Shown piece by piece: positions 1 to 11,086 of a stretch of DNA of 64,000 nucleotides (positions are counted from its first letter, which is position 1; the number at the start of each line of letters is the position of its first letter). The notes beneath the pieces were generated by a model. The model was not told where the DNA came from. It was given only the letters and a program-made list of their open reading frames with translations, and did no database searches. The position numbers were made by a program, and so were the translations under genes. Source of the DNA: Nothophaeocryptopus gaeumannii (Eukaryota; Ascomycota; Dothideomycetes; Mycosphaerellales; Mycosphaerellaceae); contig JASISA010000027.1 in NCBI GenBank assembly GCA_031771865.1, positions 2,976,001 to 3,040,000 of the forward strand. Reading direction: 5' to 3'.

Positions 1-782
1 GGCCATCTTTGACGAAACCGAAAGGTCGATCGTACGGTCGCCGATCTCGACAACCAGACCTCCTCGAACATCTGGGTTGACCTGGGTAATGTTAGAACTT
101 CCCACAACAACCGTACACTCCTCAGCACATACCTTCGACACAACCTTGAGCTTTTTGCCCGAACCGACATATTGGCTCTTGCTGACAGCGGCTTCCAACT
201 GCTTGACGATCTTGGTGTCCAATGGCGCAGCGCTGGTGATGGTGAGCTCGACCTCGCCACGAGCGGCGCTCATTAGCTGCGCAAACTTCTCGGTGACGCC
301 TTCGAGGACGCCGAGGCGGTTGTTTTCGGCAAGGGTGTTGAGGAAGTTGGGCACGGTGTTGGTCTTGTCAGAGGGGAGAGTCTTTTGAAGCTCGGCGACG
401 ATTTGCTTCTTGTCCTCGACGGTAAGTGTGGGCGATATGAGGACACCCTGGAGCTTTGCGTCCTTCTTGAAAGTGGCCGAGAGGCTCTCCATGGCTTTGG
501 AGACTGTGTCTATCGCGGAGGATTTGGCGGCAGCCGTGTACTACGTGCAAAACGCGCGTTAGCTCTTCACACTCTCCTAAGAATTGACGGTATATTTTCG
601 CGTGCGGTGATGTCGCGTACCAGAGCGCTGGCGTAGGTGCCATCGACGCCGAAGAGCTCGACAGGAGGCTTGGTGTCTGCTGCAGGCTTTGCGGCGGCTT
701 CGGCGAAGGAACGGGTGGCCGCGACCTGAAATCGGGGCGCTGCCACTCGGAGGGAGCGGGCTACGACACGGCCGGCGAGCAT
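1..782 (-). CDS. ATP5: ATP synthase OSCP subunit (3' end cut by window edge)
   Basis: Mitochondrial F1Fo-ATP synthase oligomycin-sensitivity-conferring protein, the peripheral-stalk subunit that links F1 to the stator. Two exons are visible: 782..621 and 540..<1, with an 80-nt intron (541..620, GTACGC donor, GCTAACG branch-like site, TAG acceptor). Splicing joins the conserved segment LFGVDGTYASAL to YTAAAKSSAIDTV without a frame change. The first ~30 residues are Arg/Ala-rich and read as a mitochondrial presequence (MLAGRVVARSLRVAAPRF). At the window edge the frame reads through the conserved GLVVEIGDRTIDLS motif near the C-terminus, so only about the last 15 codons are missing. I chose the ATG at 782 rather than the in-frame upstream codons because it begins the presequence. 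Family assignment is firm. The intron boundary follows from frame and motif continuity. Confidence 0.93.
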
Positions 783-2512
783 GATGGCGGTGGTAGAAAT
801 CGAAGGGATGAGGGAGGGTAGTGAGAGCTCTGCTCGTGGTCCTCCAATGCCGGCGTAGGTCTTGGGAAGCACGACGACGTCGGCTAAGCGGAACCGTCCG
901 CCGTCCGTGCACCAACTCTAAATATCCGACTTCATGCTTGACGAGCTCTCTATGTTCCCTGCTTCCCCCTCTGATACACCAGCTGAGGGCTTTCGGAGGC
1001 GGTGAAGAGTGACCCCAACCGTACGCAGTTGTGAGTGACGTGCAGCATTAGATCTACGAAGCCCTGCAGATCACACATGGGAGTGAGGAAAGACTCAATG
1101 AGGCTTCGGTACAGTGAGACGCTCTATCCATTTGCAATGGACTATGAGCGTGCTGTTCAGAGATTGACATTGCTAGATCGATTGCAATAGACCGTGTCTT
1201 CCCTCTTCGGCCCTCCCGCAAGCAGTGCGAAACACGAGAAACGCCCCCTGCACAAGCCATGGCGCCATTGGCTTCCTATTGCTTTTGAGAGATATGAGAG
1301 GCCTTAAAAGCGTAGAGATCGATGGCTCCTCAGTACCTCCCTCGCCATTTGTCGACATCGGTCTCGTCAACGTCAGCGGTGTCAGATGTAGAGCAGCCGC
1401 TCGGGGCGGACTTGCTGGCCCGGCACAGCGGGACAGTGAAGCTCCCGCTCGCATTCTTTCCTGAAGAACGAGGTCCGCCGCGTAGTACACAGACCTTCGT
1501 GAACAATCTTCGAGCAATACCTGTCAGAAGATGATGCCAAGGGGAAAAAATGGGCATTTCAAAGAAGCTGCGCCTCAAACTTTGAGGTCAGTGCGTTTGT
1601 CAAAGTGAAGGGCTTGGCGTTGAAGGACTTGCTACACCTCACTCCATCTTCGTCCACGACATCATACCACCATCGCTCTAGCACCACTTTCGGCGCAGAA
1701 ACTTGCAGAACGTAGACAGGAGCGAGCTGTATGTCTTCATACCGTTATCGCGGCCTGAAGCGGTGCAATGACGGTACGTGTGAGCTGCAGGCTAGAACTC
1801 CCATTCACTGACAATAGCTATGTTGCTCGTCAGGAGCACGGGCTTCTCCCTATCATTGCTATTGTGCGTCCCAAAATAGCGCGCTATTGTGAGGTTCGCT
1901 CACGAGAGTGAGGTTTTCTTCTACCTTCTTCCTCATCCTCATCCTCTTCTTCTTCAGCAAAACCACGACCAGAGCTTCCTTTCGTACTTGATCGACCGTT
2001 TCTGCACATCTTTTCCTGTGTACATCCAAGTTCTGTACAGCACATGATTAACAGCGCTGGCGCATCTTCCACTTCTTCGCCGCATTCACTCGCGATTTCT
2101 CTTCACGTGAAGCAGCTTCCACACACCACACACACGCGCCCGCAACGCCTTGCAGCTTCACGCACGATCTGCAATCTCAACTACAAATCATCACATGCAG
2201 GAGTACCTGCGACATAACACGACCCGCGACACTACATCACCAACTCTCTGAGCAAGGCGGCCACTTTGCGCAACGCACAAGCGACAAGCTTCGCACGCAG
2301 GCGACACCACCCTCACACGAGCGACCAGACTTGCGCATCAACAACAAAACTCCCCAAGACTCTCCTGAGTATGAGCGCAACGTCGCCACTGCTCCTACTT
2401 CATTTGTGAAATTGAAGCTGATCACTGCTGCAGTGAGAGAAAAGCATTCACACACGTAACACATTCCCATACTCCAACGCTTCGGCTACATTTCAAGTCC
2501 ACCAAAACCAAG
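783..2512. other. Gene-poor stretch with possible degraded coding sequence and a C2H2-gene promoter
   Basis: No intact gene is convincing here. At 1322..1534 (+) an ATG-started frame reads like protein. At about 1503 the plausible sequence jumps to another frame (beginning TIFEQYLSEDDAKGKKWAFQ) and runs to about 1720, and a third frame carries a short protein-like run to about 1770. This looks like a small gene broken by indels, or several unrecognised exons. From about 1910 to 1960 there is a long pyrimidine tract (TTCTTCTACC, then CTTCTTCCTC repeats), and 2100-2480 is rich in CACACA and CGCAAC. Both are typical of a fungal promoter or 5' UTR for the gene starting at 2513. Confidence 0.3.
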
Positions 2513-3889
2513 ATGGGCTGCACTTCTGTCGGACACTCGCACACCTGGCCCACACAGGGCACGCTGGTCATCCAGCGGTGTGAAAAGCGTTGCAATTTCT
2601 GCGACGAGGACGCCAAGAGAAGGAAAGATTGGAAATACCCATGGTTCCTGCGCCGCCATGTACGATCTATCCACTGCAAGAAACAGTACCCCAATCTCGA
2701 GGTTTCCATCAACTGGTAAGTTTCGAAGACATCATATGCGTATGCCTAAGTTGCTGATTGCTTCAGGGACGCTGAAAAGGACCACGAGAAGAAAAAACTG
2801 GCCAAGGCCAAGGCGAACGCGCGACGCGGCGCAAAGAAGCCCAAGCTCGAGGATTCTGACGAAGAATACGAGAAAGAGTCTGGAGAGGACTCGGAATCAG
2901 AACGCCCCTCTGACGGCGAAGACGAGGGTGTGAACTCGGCGAACCTGGTCAAGCTGGCCGCCGCCCATCCTCAGGATGGCAAATGGGTCTACCAACCTGA
3001 TTATCCTGACTTCCCTCAGCCACATCCAATGCCAGCGTATGGCTTGGATGGCGAGTCTCTGCTTGTCAACCCCGCTGTCCTTGCCGGCGGATCCACATTC
3101 AATGCCCTCACCGACCCTGCTTTCGATCACACAATCCTCTTCGGCGATCAAGCTATCGGTCGCACGGACATCCACGGCATCGGCGCCGAAAGTCTCACCA
3201 GTGACGATGCTTTGGAAGCATTTCTCGGCATCAGCGCCACAGGCAAGCGAAGCGGCTTTGCTGATTCAATGCTTGAGTTCAGCACGAAACCTTCCGATGG
3301 ACCGATCACTCTGGAGAACCAGGACGTCGAGGCACTTGCGCAGCAGTATCATATTACGTTCACTGCAGAGCAAGACATTCTCGATCTTGACAATGACGAC
3401 GTCACCGGCAGTGTCGGCCCAGTCGTCGAGAGCATCGAGAGAGATCCCGCCCAGGACGAGACGTCTGCTGGCGATTCTGTTGAGGACAACGACACAAGCA
3501 TTCCTGTCACCTCGTGTTTCGAGGACGCCCTGCCTGCCAACGAGTTCTACATGCCCGAGTTCAACTCGCCAGACTCCTCCCATGAAGAGCCGCTGAGCAG
3601 CGTCTTCGGCATGGCACGCCCTCTGCCACCGTCGCAAGGCGAAGCAGACGCGATGAGCCTGCTTCAGCAGACGTATGAAGAGATGTCTGCGATTGGCCTC
3701 GGTACGATGTCTTCGCAATGGTGTATGGAACAGTACAACGCCACGCTAGCACAGCGTGGCTCAACACCGCTCAGCTTTGATGGCGATGCTGAGGCAATCA
3801 CTCCGGTGCCTATAATGGCGCCGAACTACACCTACGCTGCAGCTGCCACGCATGATATGGGCTCGCAGCTCCTTGAGAGTGACCATTGA
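2513..3889 (+). CDS. C2H2-like zinc finger nuclear protein, probable transcriptional regulator
   Basis: Predicted 441-residue protein from two exons, 2513..2715 and 2767..3889, with a 51-nt intron (GTAAGT donor, TTGCTGAT branch, CAG acceptor) that keeps the frame (W then DAEKDHEKKK). Residues ~25-55 hold a C-x2-C ... H-x4-H zinc-finger pattern (CNFCDEDAKRR ... FLRRHVRSIHC). A lysine-rich basic stretch follows (KKKLAKAKANARRGAKKPK, nuclear-localisation-like), then a Ser/Glu/Asp-rich acidic segment, then a long low-complexity tail with many Asp/Glu and Pro that resembles an activation region. No DNA target or ortholog name is recognised. The start is the ATG at 2513 after a long pyrimidine-rich leader. 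The function 'DNA-binding regulator' is inferred from the single finger plus acidic tail only. Confidence 0.8.
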
Positions 3890-4168
3890 GCGGCGTCTCT
3901 TCGCGCATCATTCTTCTTTACGACATTGACACTGCATTCTTGATGACCGAGGCTCTCCGAGAGCGATACTTCTTTACTTGATGGATGAGACAATCAACAA
4001 TGGGGATGGACTGCCTAGTGACACAGTACTACACTACGACTGATGATGAGGACACGACGCTGCGGTGGCAGATGATACAGCTTAGATTGTATCGCGGCTT
4101 CTGCTGCTACTCTCAATGAACAGATGACATGCCTCCATCTCCTCTTCCAGCGTCTGCCCTTGTGAAGC

Positions 4169-4714
4169 TTACTCATGATTTTTCTCATCGCCCGCTGCTT
4201 CCGATCCCTCGATGGCTCCGTTCCGCCGCGTGCTTGATGCTTCTACAGCAGCAGGAGAAGTTTCCTGCTCGTCGCCTTTGCTGTGACTGTGACTGTGACT
4301 GTGACTGTGACTGCGACTGGCCGGCTCACTTCTACCTTCAGACGCGCCGCCACCAGGGCTGACTCGCTCCTTCCCCTTGCGGCCTGATCCCCTTCCTTGA
4401 CGAGAGCTGAGCGGGTGGGGAGTGAGGTCCTCTTTCCACTCGATGCATTTTGCTTCGTCGTCTTCCGAGAAGCCGGCGATGACGCATTGGAAATGGCGGC
4501 GTGTCTGGGTGATTGTCTGCGATTTCCCAGTGAGATGCTGATGCCTTGGCATGACGAATCAAGATTAAGTACATACCTCACATCGCGCGTGTGCATGCCA
4601 GCTCAACTTGTCGTATGTCTGGAGGATCTCGGCGGCGGCGTTACGTCGTCGTAGAGAGTCAAAGGACTCCGGACTCCGCATCGGCCTGATTGGCAGAGAA
4701 TGTGAGACTGCCAT
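4169..4714 (-). CDS. Small two-exon protein of unknown function with a Ser-His repeat
   Basis: Hypothetical 157-residue protein. Exon 1 is 4714..4577 (46 codons) and begins at ATG 4714 (MAVSHSLPIRPMRSPESFDS). The 72-nt intron, 4505..4576, has GTATGT and CAG ends. Exon 2 is 4504..4169 and ends in TAA. Splicing is in phase and joins AHARCE to TRRHFQCVIAGF. Residues ~20-75 look folded (SLRRRNAAAEILQTYDKLSW, then ECIEW-like acidic text). The rest is Ser/Gly/Glu-rich and disordered. A GTGACT hexanucleotide repeat at about 4283-4317 encodes five to six alternating Ser-His pairs, so the repeat length may vary among strains. It is convergent with the zinc-finger gene (stop 3889). I do not recognise the family; the gene call rests on splice consensus, phase and residue composition. 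Confidence 0.6.
4283..4317. repeat. GTGACT hexanucleotide microsatellite inside coding sequence
   Basis: About six tandem GTGACT units, the last ones imperfect (CTGCGACTGG). They lie in exon 2 of the small minus-strand gene, where the repeat keeps frame and encodes alternating His and Ser. The unit is a multiple of three, so gain or loss of units would not shift the frame. Confidence 0.9.
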
Positions 4715-5587
4715 GATTAGGTATTATTGTTATTGTTATTGGGGTGCGATGGAGCGTGAAGGCTCAAAAAGGCATGCTCCGGTGGGCGCGCGGGACACTG
4801 TTCAACTGTTCCTGTTCCTCTTGTCTCAGTCGACCCAGCGGTCACTTTTCGCATGGGATGTAGGAAGCCTCGACGCCTGCATACAATCCATGATCAGATG
4901 TCTATGCGCATGCACAAGCAAGCTAGGTACATGCGCTGCACAGCACAGCGTGCAGGGTGATGTTCGATGGAATATGATATTTCCAATATTACGAGCCGAC
5001 GCCCACCCTAGCCATGCCAGACATCCTACACCCACCGCTTGACTTCTGACTGACTACTGACTATTCTTGATGACTCCAGTCGTGGAGCTACATGTAGTCG
5101 CAATCGCAGTAGTACTATAGTACAGTGATCAGAGTGTTGACGCCAAGCCTCGCATCACCGCCACATCAGCAGCCACATCAACAGCCACAGCCACAGCCAT
5201 ACCCACAGCTGCCACTAGAAGGTTACGCGTGGTAGGGATAAACTGCCATGGGAGAGTGAGATGGAGGGTTACGAGCATTCGACATTCGCCTCTACTACAT
5301 GTACACTTCGCACTTCCACTGTTGTCGACCTTTTTGTAGCTGCATTTCCGGATCATCTGCCTGTAACATCTCATGCTGCCGACCTTCTCTCCTTGACCGC
5401 GCCGACGACGACGACGACGAGACGCAGCTCTCCGCCCTGCTGGCAGGCGCTTGGACGCGTACGACGCCCGCAGCCTCATCCTGTTCCTTCAAGCTGTACA
5501 AGGCAGGCCATACGCAGTGGTCCTTACCGAGGCTTGCGGGAGTGAGAGGCAGTAGGCGACAGAGATAGAGGTGCAAGGCATGCAACT
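4715..5587. promoter_or_regulatory. Divergent intergenic region
   Basis: No credible gene. This 873-bp stretch separates two divergently transcribed genes (starts at 4714 minus and 5588 plus) and must hold both promoters. It contains TTATTG repeats at 4725-4740, CAGCCACA-type imperfect repeats at about 5160-5210, and a short GACGAC run at about 5404-5421. No recognisable operator was found. Confidence 0.5.
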
Positions 5588-7468
5588 ATGCGCAATCCGT
5601 GCTCCTATTTCCCACGGCGATTGCAAATCGTAGGGTCGCTCACGGCGCTTGTGCTAATAGCCATCATCCTGCTGGCCAACACACGCACACAGGACTACGA
5701 CCCATACCTCCAGAAGGTGCCCTACGGTCCCAAGTTGGAGGAGGGCATCCACCACGTCGTCGAGGGCGCACAGTCGGTCGTCGACCAAATCCACAGCCAT
5801 GTGCCTCTATTAGGCCCTCCTGCCCACACGCCGCCTCCCGAACAGGCCAACAGCAGCAGTGGTGCAGCACGGTGGTACTCCGACTGGCATTGGCGGAATC
5901 CGTTCAGCAGCAGCATCGTCTATGACGAGGACCGCGCTGTTCTGCCCCCGCTGGCAGCCCGTCCTTTCGTCTTTACCTACTACGATCGCAACGAGCGACG
6001 AAAAGATGAAAAGAGCAGGAAGGCCGAGCAACAGCTGATTCAGATCTGGCGGCGCGCTTGGTGGGCACAGGGGTTTCGACCCGTGGTCCTCTCCAAGTCC
6101 GATGCTATGCACAACCCTCTGTATCGTGTTGTGCAGGGCATGCAGCTGGAAAAGAGTTTCGAGCACGAGCTCTTGCGTTGGCTGGCATGGGCCAACATGG
6201 GCACTGGAATTCTCACTAACTTCATGGCTTTGCCCATGGCGCCGCGCCACGATCCGTTACTGACGTTCCTTCGCCGCGGGGACTATCCGTCTCTCACTCG
6301 GTATCGAGAGCTGGGGAATGGTGTGTTCGTGGGTTCTGGACATCACGTCGAAGCCGCGCTCAAGGAAGCCGTCGCGTCGCCGGCCATCAAAAGGGTCAAA
6401 TTCGTGGACGAGGCCCTAGCAGAAGATACTTTCCTAGTGGACTCCAACAGCGACAGCATCGCTTTCTACAGCAATAGCGTGATCCAAGATAAGTATCCGC
6501 TGATTGGAGAGAAGTTGGGTAGTCTTGAGACGATCGGCGATGGCCTAGCGATGCTGCCAGAGTTGATCAACAGCCACCTGCACCTGACTTGGCAGAACAA
6601 TTTTCCTAAAGGCATCGTGGTGCTGAAACCTCTACCGGAGCACACGACTGCACTCATCGAACCAGCGATTGAACTCGCCAGAAACCTCTCTCAATGCGCC
6701 AACTCACCGATCCCTGCATCCTGTCCACCCAATCGAAAGTGCAAGCCATGCGTCAGCAACAACGTGCCCATCACCACGTCTACAGTATTCAGGAATGACA
6801 GTAAGCTGTTCACAATCGCCGCTATGCCACATCCATGGATCACTCAGTGTCTCGTCAAGCAGAAGGACAGTCTAGACCTTAAATACATTCGGCGAGAGAC
6901 TGACCGTGATGTTTGGATACGTGCTGCTACAAAAGAGCTTCTGGGCACCGGCATATCGTCTTTCGATCGCTTGCCCGTTTTGAAGTCTGCTATTGCGTCT
7001 GATTACGGTACCGCAAGCTCGCTGTGGATGAATGCGGAGCAGCCGCCGCAACTCGACAACGAGAAGGATCAGGAAGAACTTGATTATTTGTTTGGGTTTC
7101 AGATACCGCGAGATCCCATACCCTCTGGTGAAAGCGAGACACCAGTGCCAGGTCCTGAACGCCGGCCGCCGAAGCCCAAGCATGAATTCGGAGATGGCCC
7201 GGTCCCTTCGGAATCTGACATTCTGCAGGACGGAACACTCTTCGAGAAAGCAAGACTGGCCTTGGAGCGCATGGAGAAGGGTGGAGCAAGAGAAGCTGCC
7301 CAGACGAAAGACATCATTGAGGCATGGAATTTGGCAGACACGGAAGCATGGAAATTTATCAGAGCCTACAATGCGCGCAGGCGGTTAGAAAAACAAGGGT
7401 GGGTAAAGGATGAAGCATCGTTCCAAGGGAAAGGCGTGTTCGATAGATGGCGTGACAAGATAACGTAG
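5588..7468 (+). CDS. Fungal type II membrane protein, possible Golgi enzyme
   Basis: Single-exon, 626-residue protein. After a short basic cytoplasmic N-terminus (MRNPCSYFPRRLQ), residues ~14-32 form one hydrophobic transmembrane segment (IVGSLTALVLIAIILLANT). Topology is therefore probably type II with a lumenal body, as in Golgi glycosyltransferases. The lumenal part from ~120 is globular and rich in Trp and Tyr (FVFTYYDRNERR, IWRRAWWAQGFRPVVLSKSD, LLRWLAWANMGTGILTNFMALP). This resembles sugar-transfer folds in which a membrane-anchored enzyme handles a nucleotide sugar, but I can point to no definite catalytic motif. Two Cys-x2-Cys-like pairs occur near residue 380-395 (CPPNRKCKPC). The last 100 residues are charged and proline-rich. 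Conserved fungal unknown; the glycosyltransferase suggestion is weak inference. Confidence 0.8.
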   Translation: MRNPCSYFPRRLQIVGSLTALVLIAIILLANTRTQDYDPYLQKVPYGPKLEEGIHHVVEGAQSVVDQIHSHVPLLGPPAHTPPPEQANSSSGAARWYSDWHWRNPFSSSIVYDEDRAVLPPLAARPFVFTYYDRNERRKDEKSRKAEQQLIQIWRRAWWAQGFRPVVLSKSDAMHNPLYRVVQGMQLEKSFEHELLRWLAWANMGTGILTNFMALPMAPRHDPLLTFLRRGDYPSLTRYRELGNGVFVGSGHHVEAALKEAVASPAIKRVKFVDEALAEDTFLVDSNSDSIAFYSNSVIQDKYPLIGEKLGSLETIGDGLAMLPELINSHLHLTWQNNFPKGIVVLKPLPEHTTALIEPAIELARNLSQCANSPIPASCPPNRKCKPCVSNNVPITTSTVFRNDSKLFTIAAMPHPWITQCLVKQKDSLDLKYIRRETDRDVWIRAATKELLGTGISSFDRLPVLKSAIASDYGTASSLWMNAEQPPQLDNEKDQEELDYLFGFQIPRDPIPSGESETPVPGPERRPPKPKHEFGDGPVPSESDILQDGTLFEKARLALERMEKGGAREAAQTKDIIEAWNLADTEAWKFIRAYNARRRLEKQGWVKDEASFQGKGVFDRWRDKIT

Positions 7469-7731
7469 GGCGCTGGGCAATTCCCCTGGAATGGATTTAG
7501 CGCTGGAGTTTGGGAAACGACGGTTCAGTCTACCGCAGAGGCGCCTTCGTTCTCGTTATGTGCCGAGCAACCCTCAGGTAAGCGTCTCTTCGCTCTTGCT
7601 GATTTCCGTCTGCACGTCTTCGGACTTTTCCACGCGATCGATCCTCCTTCAGAAGTCAACGCAATGCACACACTTGCATCACCACGCGCAACATCCCTTA
7701 CTTGCATTCTTCTCCTTGTGGAGGTCACGGC

Positions 7732-9351
7732 ATGATGGACGATACTGGCGCGGCCACTCATCAACCCGCTCAGTCAGAGGCTCATGCCAAGCTCTCGACC
7801 AGTGTTCAAGGGACGCTTGCTGCAAGTCCAGAGCGAGGGTCACGAGCCGTCGAACCTCAACGGAATACCTCGAGCATTTGGTGTAAAATGTTCGGCTTCG
7901 AAGATGAAGCACCGTTTCCTGTCGCGTTCACACTCGAAGTTTTACCCACATATCTTGGTCCTCCACAGCGGCCTATGCGGCTTCGCCCAAAGGTCTCTCA
8001 CCAAACGCCTATTGCTCCTCCTAGCGCCCCGCCAGCGTCGCCGCGGCCGAGCCATCGGGGTCTGGCGAACGCTACTGTCGCAAACTCGTCATTTTTAGCT
8101 CCGTCTCGATCTGCTGTTGCACAAATTCTCATCCAGCCGGTCCACGATACGTCCGATCCGTGGACGGCACTTAATGAGGCAGTCGAGCTGGATGACGAGG
8201 GCCGATACGATCAGGCATATCGGCACTACCAACAAGCATTCGAGCTCTTCCATCCGATGCTGAATTCTAATGTTCCTGGAGTCGCGAAGAGGACAGAGAA
8301 GCTATTGGACGAGCATATGAGACGCGCCGGAGTGATTCTACAAGCAGCGCTTCCAGGCATGCGAACTGCGAGAATAACGACAAGCCAGAGAATCATTGAC
8401 GAGCAAAGAATTGTACCTGCGCGTCGGCAGGTTGATCGTCGACGACCGAGGGGAGCTAGGCCTCGATGCCCTCTCTCGATGCACGCACCTTTGAGGCCTC
8501 CCGCGCCTTGTCCACCAGAGTCAGACCGCAGCCGGATCAGCAGCTTCATGGTCCCAATCATACCGTGTCAACCCCGGAAAGACAGCAGCCCGCAGACGGC
8601 ACTTGAAAAGGAACGCGCCTCAACCCCAGCGCCCACTGTTGATCAATCAGGAATACCGATTCCTGAAGCCCAGTCGAATCCTCCTATGAAAGAGGGTGCA
8701 GCAGGGCCGGACAACCCTCGACTTCGAGTTGCCCAACCTGCGATACCGGGTCCTTCGGCCATGGAGGGTACGCTGATGTCCAATACGCCTCGATCGCAAA
8801 TGACCCCACCTGCGACTCCAATTCCGTCGGCCAGAGAAAGCACGCCGATGCCTGACGCTGCTCGAGCGCAGGGCGCCAAGCCTACGATGCCCAGTGTGAT
8901 CTCGGCTTTCGAAAGCTCTGGTTCTCGTCCTGCCGGCTCCGCCAGCCCAACAACAAGCATGAGTTCTGAAGATACCTATGCTACGCTTCACCCCAAACGC
9001 GGCGAGACAGCCTACATTCCCGAAGACAGTATGTCGAATTTTCCCACTGCAACAGCACACTGAACCAGTCTTGATCTTCTCACCTGATTGCTGAATCTCG
9101 CTGAATTAGGACAAGTGCCCGATGAAGACATAGCTCCATCCCAGCAGCATCGAATTTATCCGGAGCTGCCTCAGACAGAAGATTTGGGGACAAAACGGTT
9201 TGACCGAACCAGTATCGACGCTCAAAGGGCTGGAATGGAAAACTCGCCTAATTGGCATTGGAACACTCACTGGGATTCGACGGGTACGTTACACGGTGAT
9301 CGCGCCAGGCGAAAGAACGAAGAGCTTCGCCGTCTGCGACACGACAGCTAG
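7732..9351 (+). CDS. MIT-domain-like protein; probably the N-terminal part of the following MYND gene
   Basis: Two exons, 7732..9028 and 9110..9351, with an intron bearing GTATGT and TTAG ends, give a 512-residue product ending at TAG 9349. Residues ~143-206 (WTALNEAVELDDEGRYDQAY, YQQAFELFHPML, then a basic helix EHMRRAGVILQ) match the three-helix pattern of MIT domains, which bind ESCRT-III tails and occur in Vps4, spastin and related proteins. The remainder is Pro/Ser/Thr-rich, with loosely repeated TPxxQ/RxxxP blocks at ~350-430. I use the ATG at 7732 (MMDDTG) because the codons before it are not ATG. After the TAG the same frame continues convincingly (QQRIIIPRGSGSIYDALDDD) into the MYND protein, so this and the next entry may be one gene carrying a nonsense codon. 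Confidence 0.6.
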
Positions 9352-9423
9352 CAGCAGCGCATCATCATCCCGAGAGGGTCAGGGAGCATATACGACGCGC
9401 TGGACGATGATGCGGCGCCGGGG

Positions 9424-11086
9424 ATGGAACGTCCAAAACGAAGGCGAGGGGACGCCGATGCAAACATGTCAGCTCCAGCTCTCGACCGTCAGAGTCCAAA
9501 CAAGATACTACGCACCAGTGGCAAGCGAGACAACAAAGGTTCTGTGTGCACTCACTGCCAAGCCAGACTGCCGAAAGTGGGAAAAGGATTCAAGATCTGT
9601 CCGATATGCTGTCAGAGTCGAGTTTGTTCCCTTGAGTGTTGGTACAAGATCTGGCCGTGGCACAGGGTCCATTGTAATGCTCCGCAAGACAAAACAATTA
9701 TGGAGATCGTGGGATACGTATCGGAGAATTTTGTGTCTACCTTGGAAGAAGAGCTGCACCACAATGATGGAGAGCAAGATGAAAGAATAACATCTCGCTG
9801 GGCAGACGATCTAGAAACACGAGCTATACAATCTCAAGCTAAGCGTCATTGGCAAAGTGTCTTGGCCAACTTGAACGGCAAGTTTACGACTGCGGAGCAT
9901 AAGCTGCAACTCAAGATGCGGACTCTTTGGCGGCTCTTCCATGCAGCGATCCAAACTTCTTCTGCTGAAGCATACGAAGATCTTGGACTAGACGGCCTCA
10001 CCAAAGAGCTTCTGCATGGCAAAAGTGGTGCCCACGAACACGAGGGCTGGGCTGCAGAAGACGCCGCGGACATGGCAATTGCGGAGTATATGTAAGTCTG
10101 TCTGTCGTTGACGCACACGACGCCTCTAGGTAACACTGATTAGAGTCTGGAGGGCTTGCTAATCATGTGCTATGACCTACAGGAATGGATTGCGCGGTGA
10201 AATCTTGGCAGCGGAGGTCCAGAGCAATGGCGAAGCATTTGATCCTCAAGCATCAAGTGCAGTGGAAACTGCCCGAGCAACCGGGCATCAAGCCGCTGAG
10301 CGACCGCCAGCTACACTCGTCACAGCAAGGCCAATCAACTCCAAGCTTTCACTGCAAGAACTCAATTTCAGGGATTCGAGAGGCTCAACGGTCACCCCTG
10401 CAACTCATCGGCCCCTCCTCGATGTTGTCAATGCGGACTTCATGAACAGCTTCTTCGATAGATCAAACCTAGGAGTATTGCCTTCTCCTTCTGGGCCGAG
10501 AATAGTTTCGCCCGGCATTCCTTCAAGGCTGGGCAACAAGCGAAAGACAGACGAGCGAGAGATGCCACCTTTTGAAAAACCCAAGAAGCGCGTGACTGTT
10601 CACTTACCTCTTACTACAAGGAAGAAGGCGTGCTCAACAAAAGAGACTGCAGAGGAGAGGGCGGAACGAACTCGAGAGTACCTGGACTCAAAAAGAGCAC
10701 TTCGCTTACCATGGACACTGCGAGGTATCAAGGAATACAACCAGGCTTACGGTGGCGAGCTGGACGTTTCTGACTCGCAGTCGGATGACGAAGATCTCAG
10801 TCTGTGCGGTAGCTCTAGCGAGGAAAAGAGCAGTTCCGAGGAAGAAGACACAGAATTGCAAGATGCTCTGGTCATGTCCTTGAGCGAGATCCAGGGTCTT
10901 GCAGACACTGCGAACAAGACAGCTGAGCCCACCAGTGGCCAATTTCGCGTACATGACTGGCGTACAACGAATAAAGGCCGCGAGCTACAATATCGCATCA
11001 CATGCGGAGACGGCGAGATCCCCGCGTGGATGAATGCAGACGATCTGTTAGACGACTATTGGACATCTGCAATGAAGCGCTTCTAG
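9424..11086 (+). CDS. MYND zinc finger protein with UIM and chromo-like segment
   Basis: Exons 9424..10091 and 10183..11086 (91-nt intron, GTAAGT and CTACAG ends) encode 523 residues. Residues 42-84 give a complete MYND pattern: C42, C45, C59, C62, C68, C72, H80, C84. MYND fingers mediate protein-protein contact. Residues ~443-460 (EEDTELQDALVMSLSE) match the ubiquitin-interacting motif, acidic then LxxALxxSL. Residues ~477-516 (FRVHDWRTTNKGRELQYRI ... DDLLDDYW) resemble the strands and helix of a chromodomain; that is inference. An acidic Ser/Glu patch precedes the UIM. The frame upstream of the ATG, back to TAG 9349, is also protein-like, and so is the frame after the TAG at 11084. No known protein with this architecture comes to mind. 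Confidence 0.7.

Noticed and set aside
9284..9351. Intron GTACGT...GCTAG that would remove TAG 9349
   Set aside because: Donor and acceptor look good, but the join shifts the frame and meets a TGA before the MYND finger.
9200..9790. A 196-codon frame overlapping the start of the MYND gene
   Set aside because: It is the shadow frame. The MYND cysteine pattern, the continuing UIM and the intron phase all belong to the other frame.
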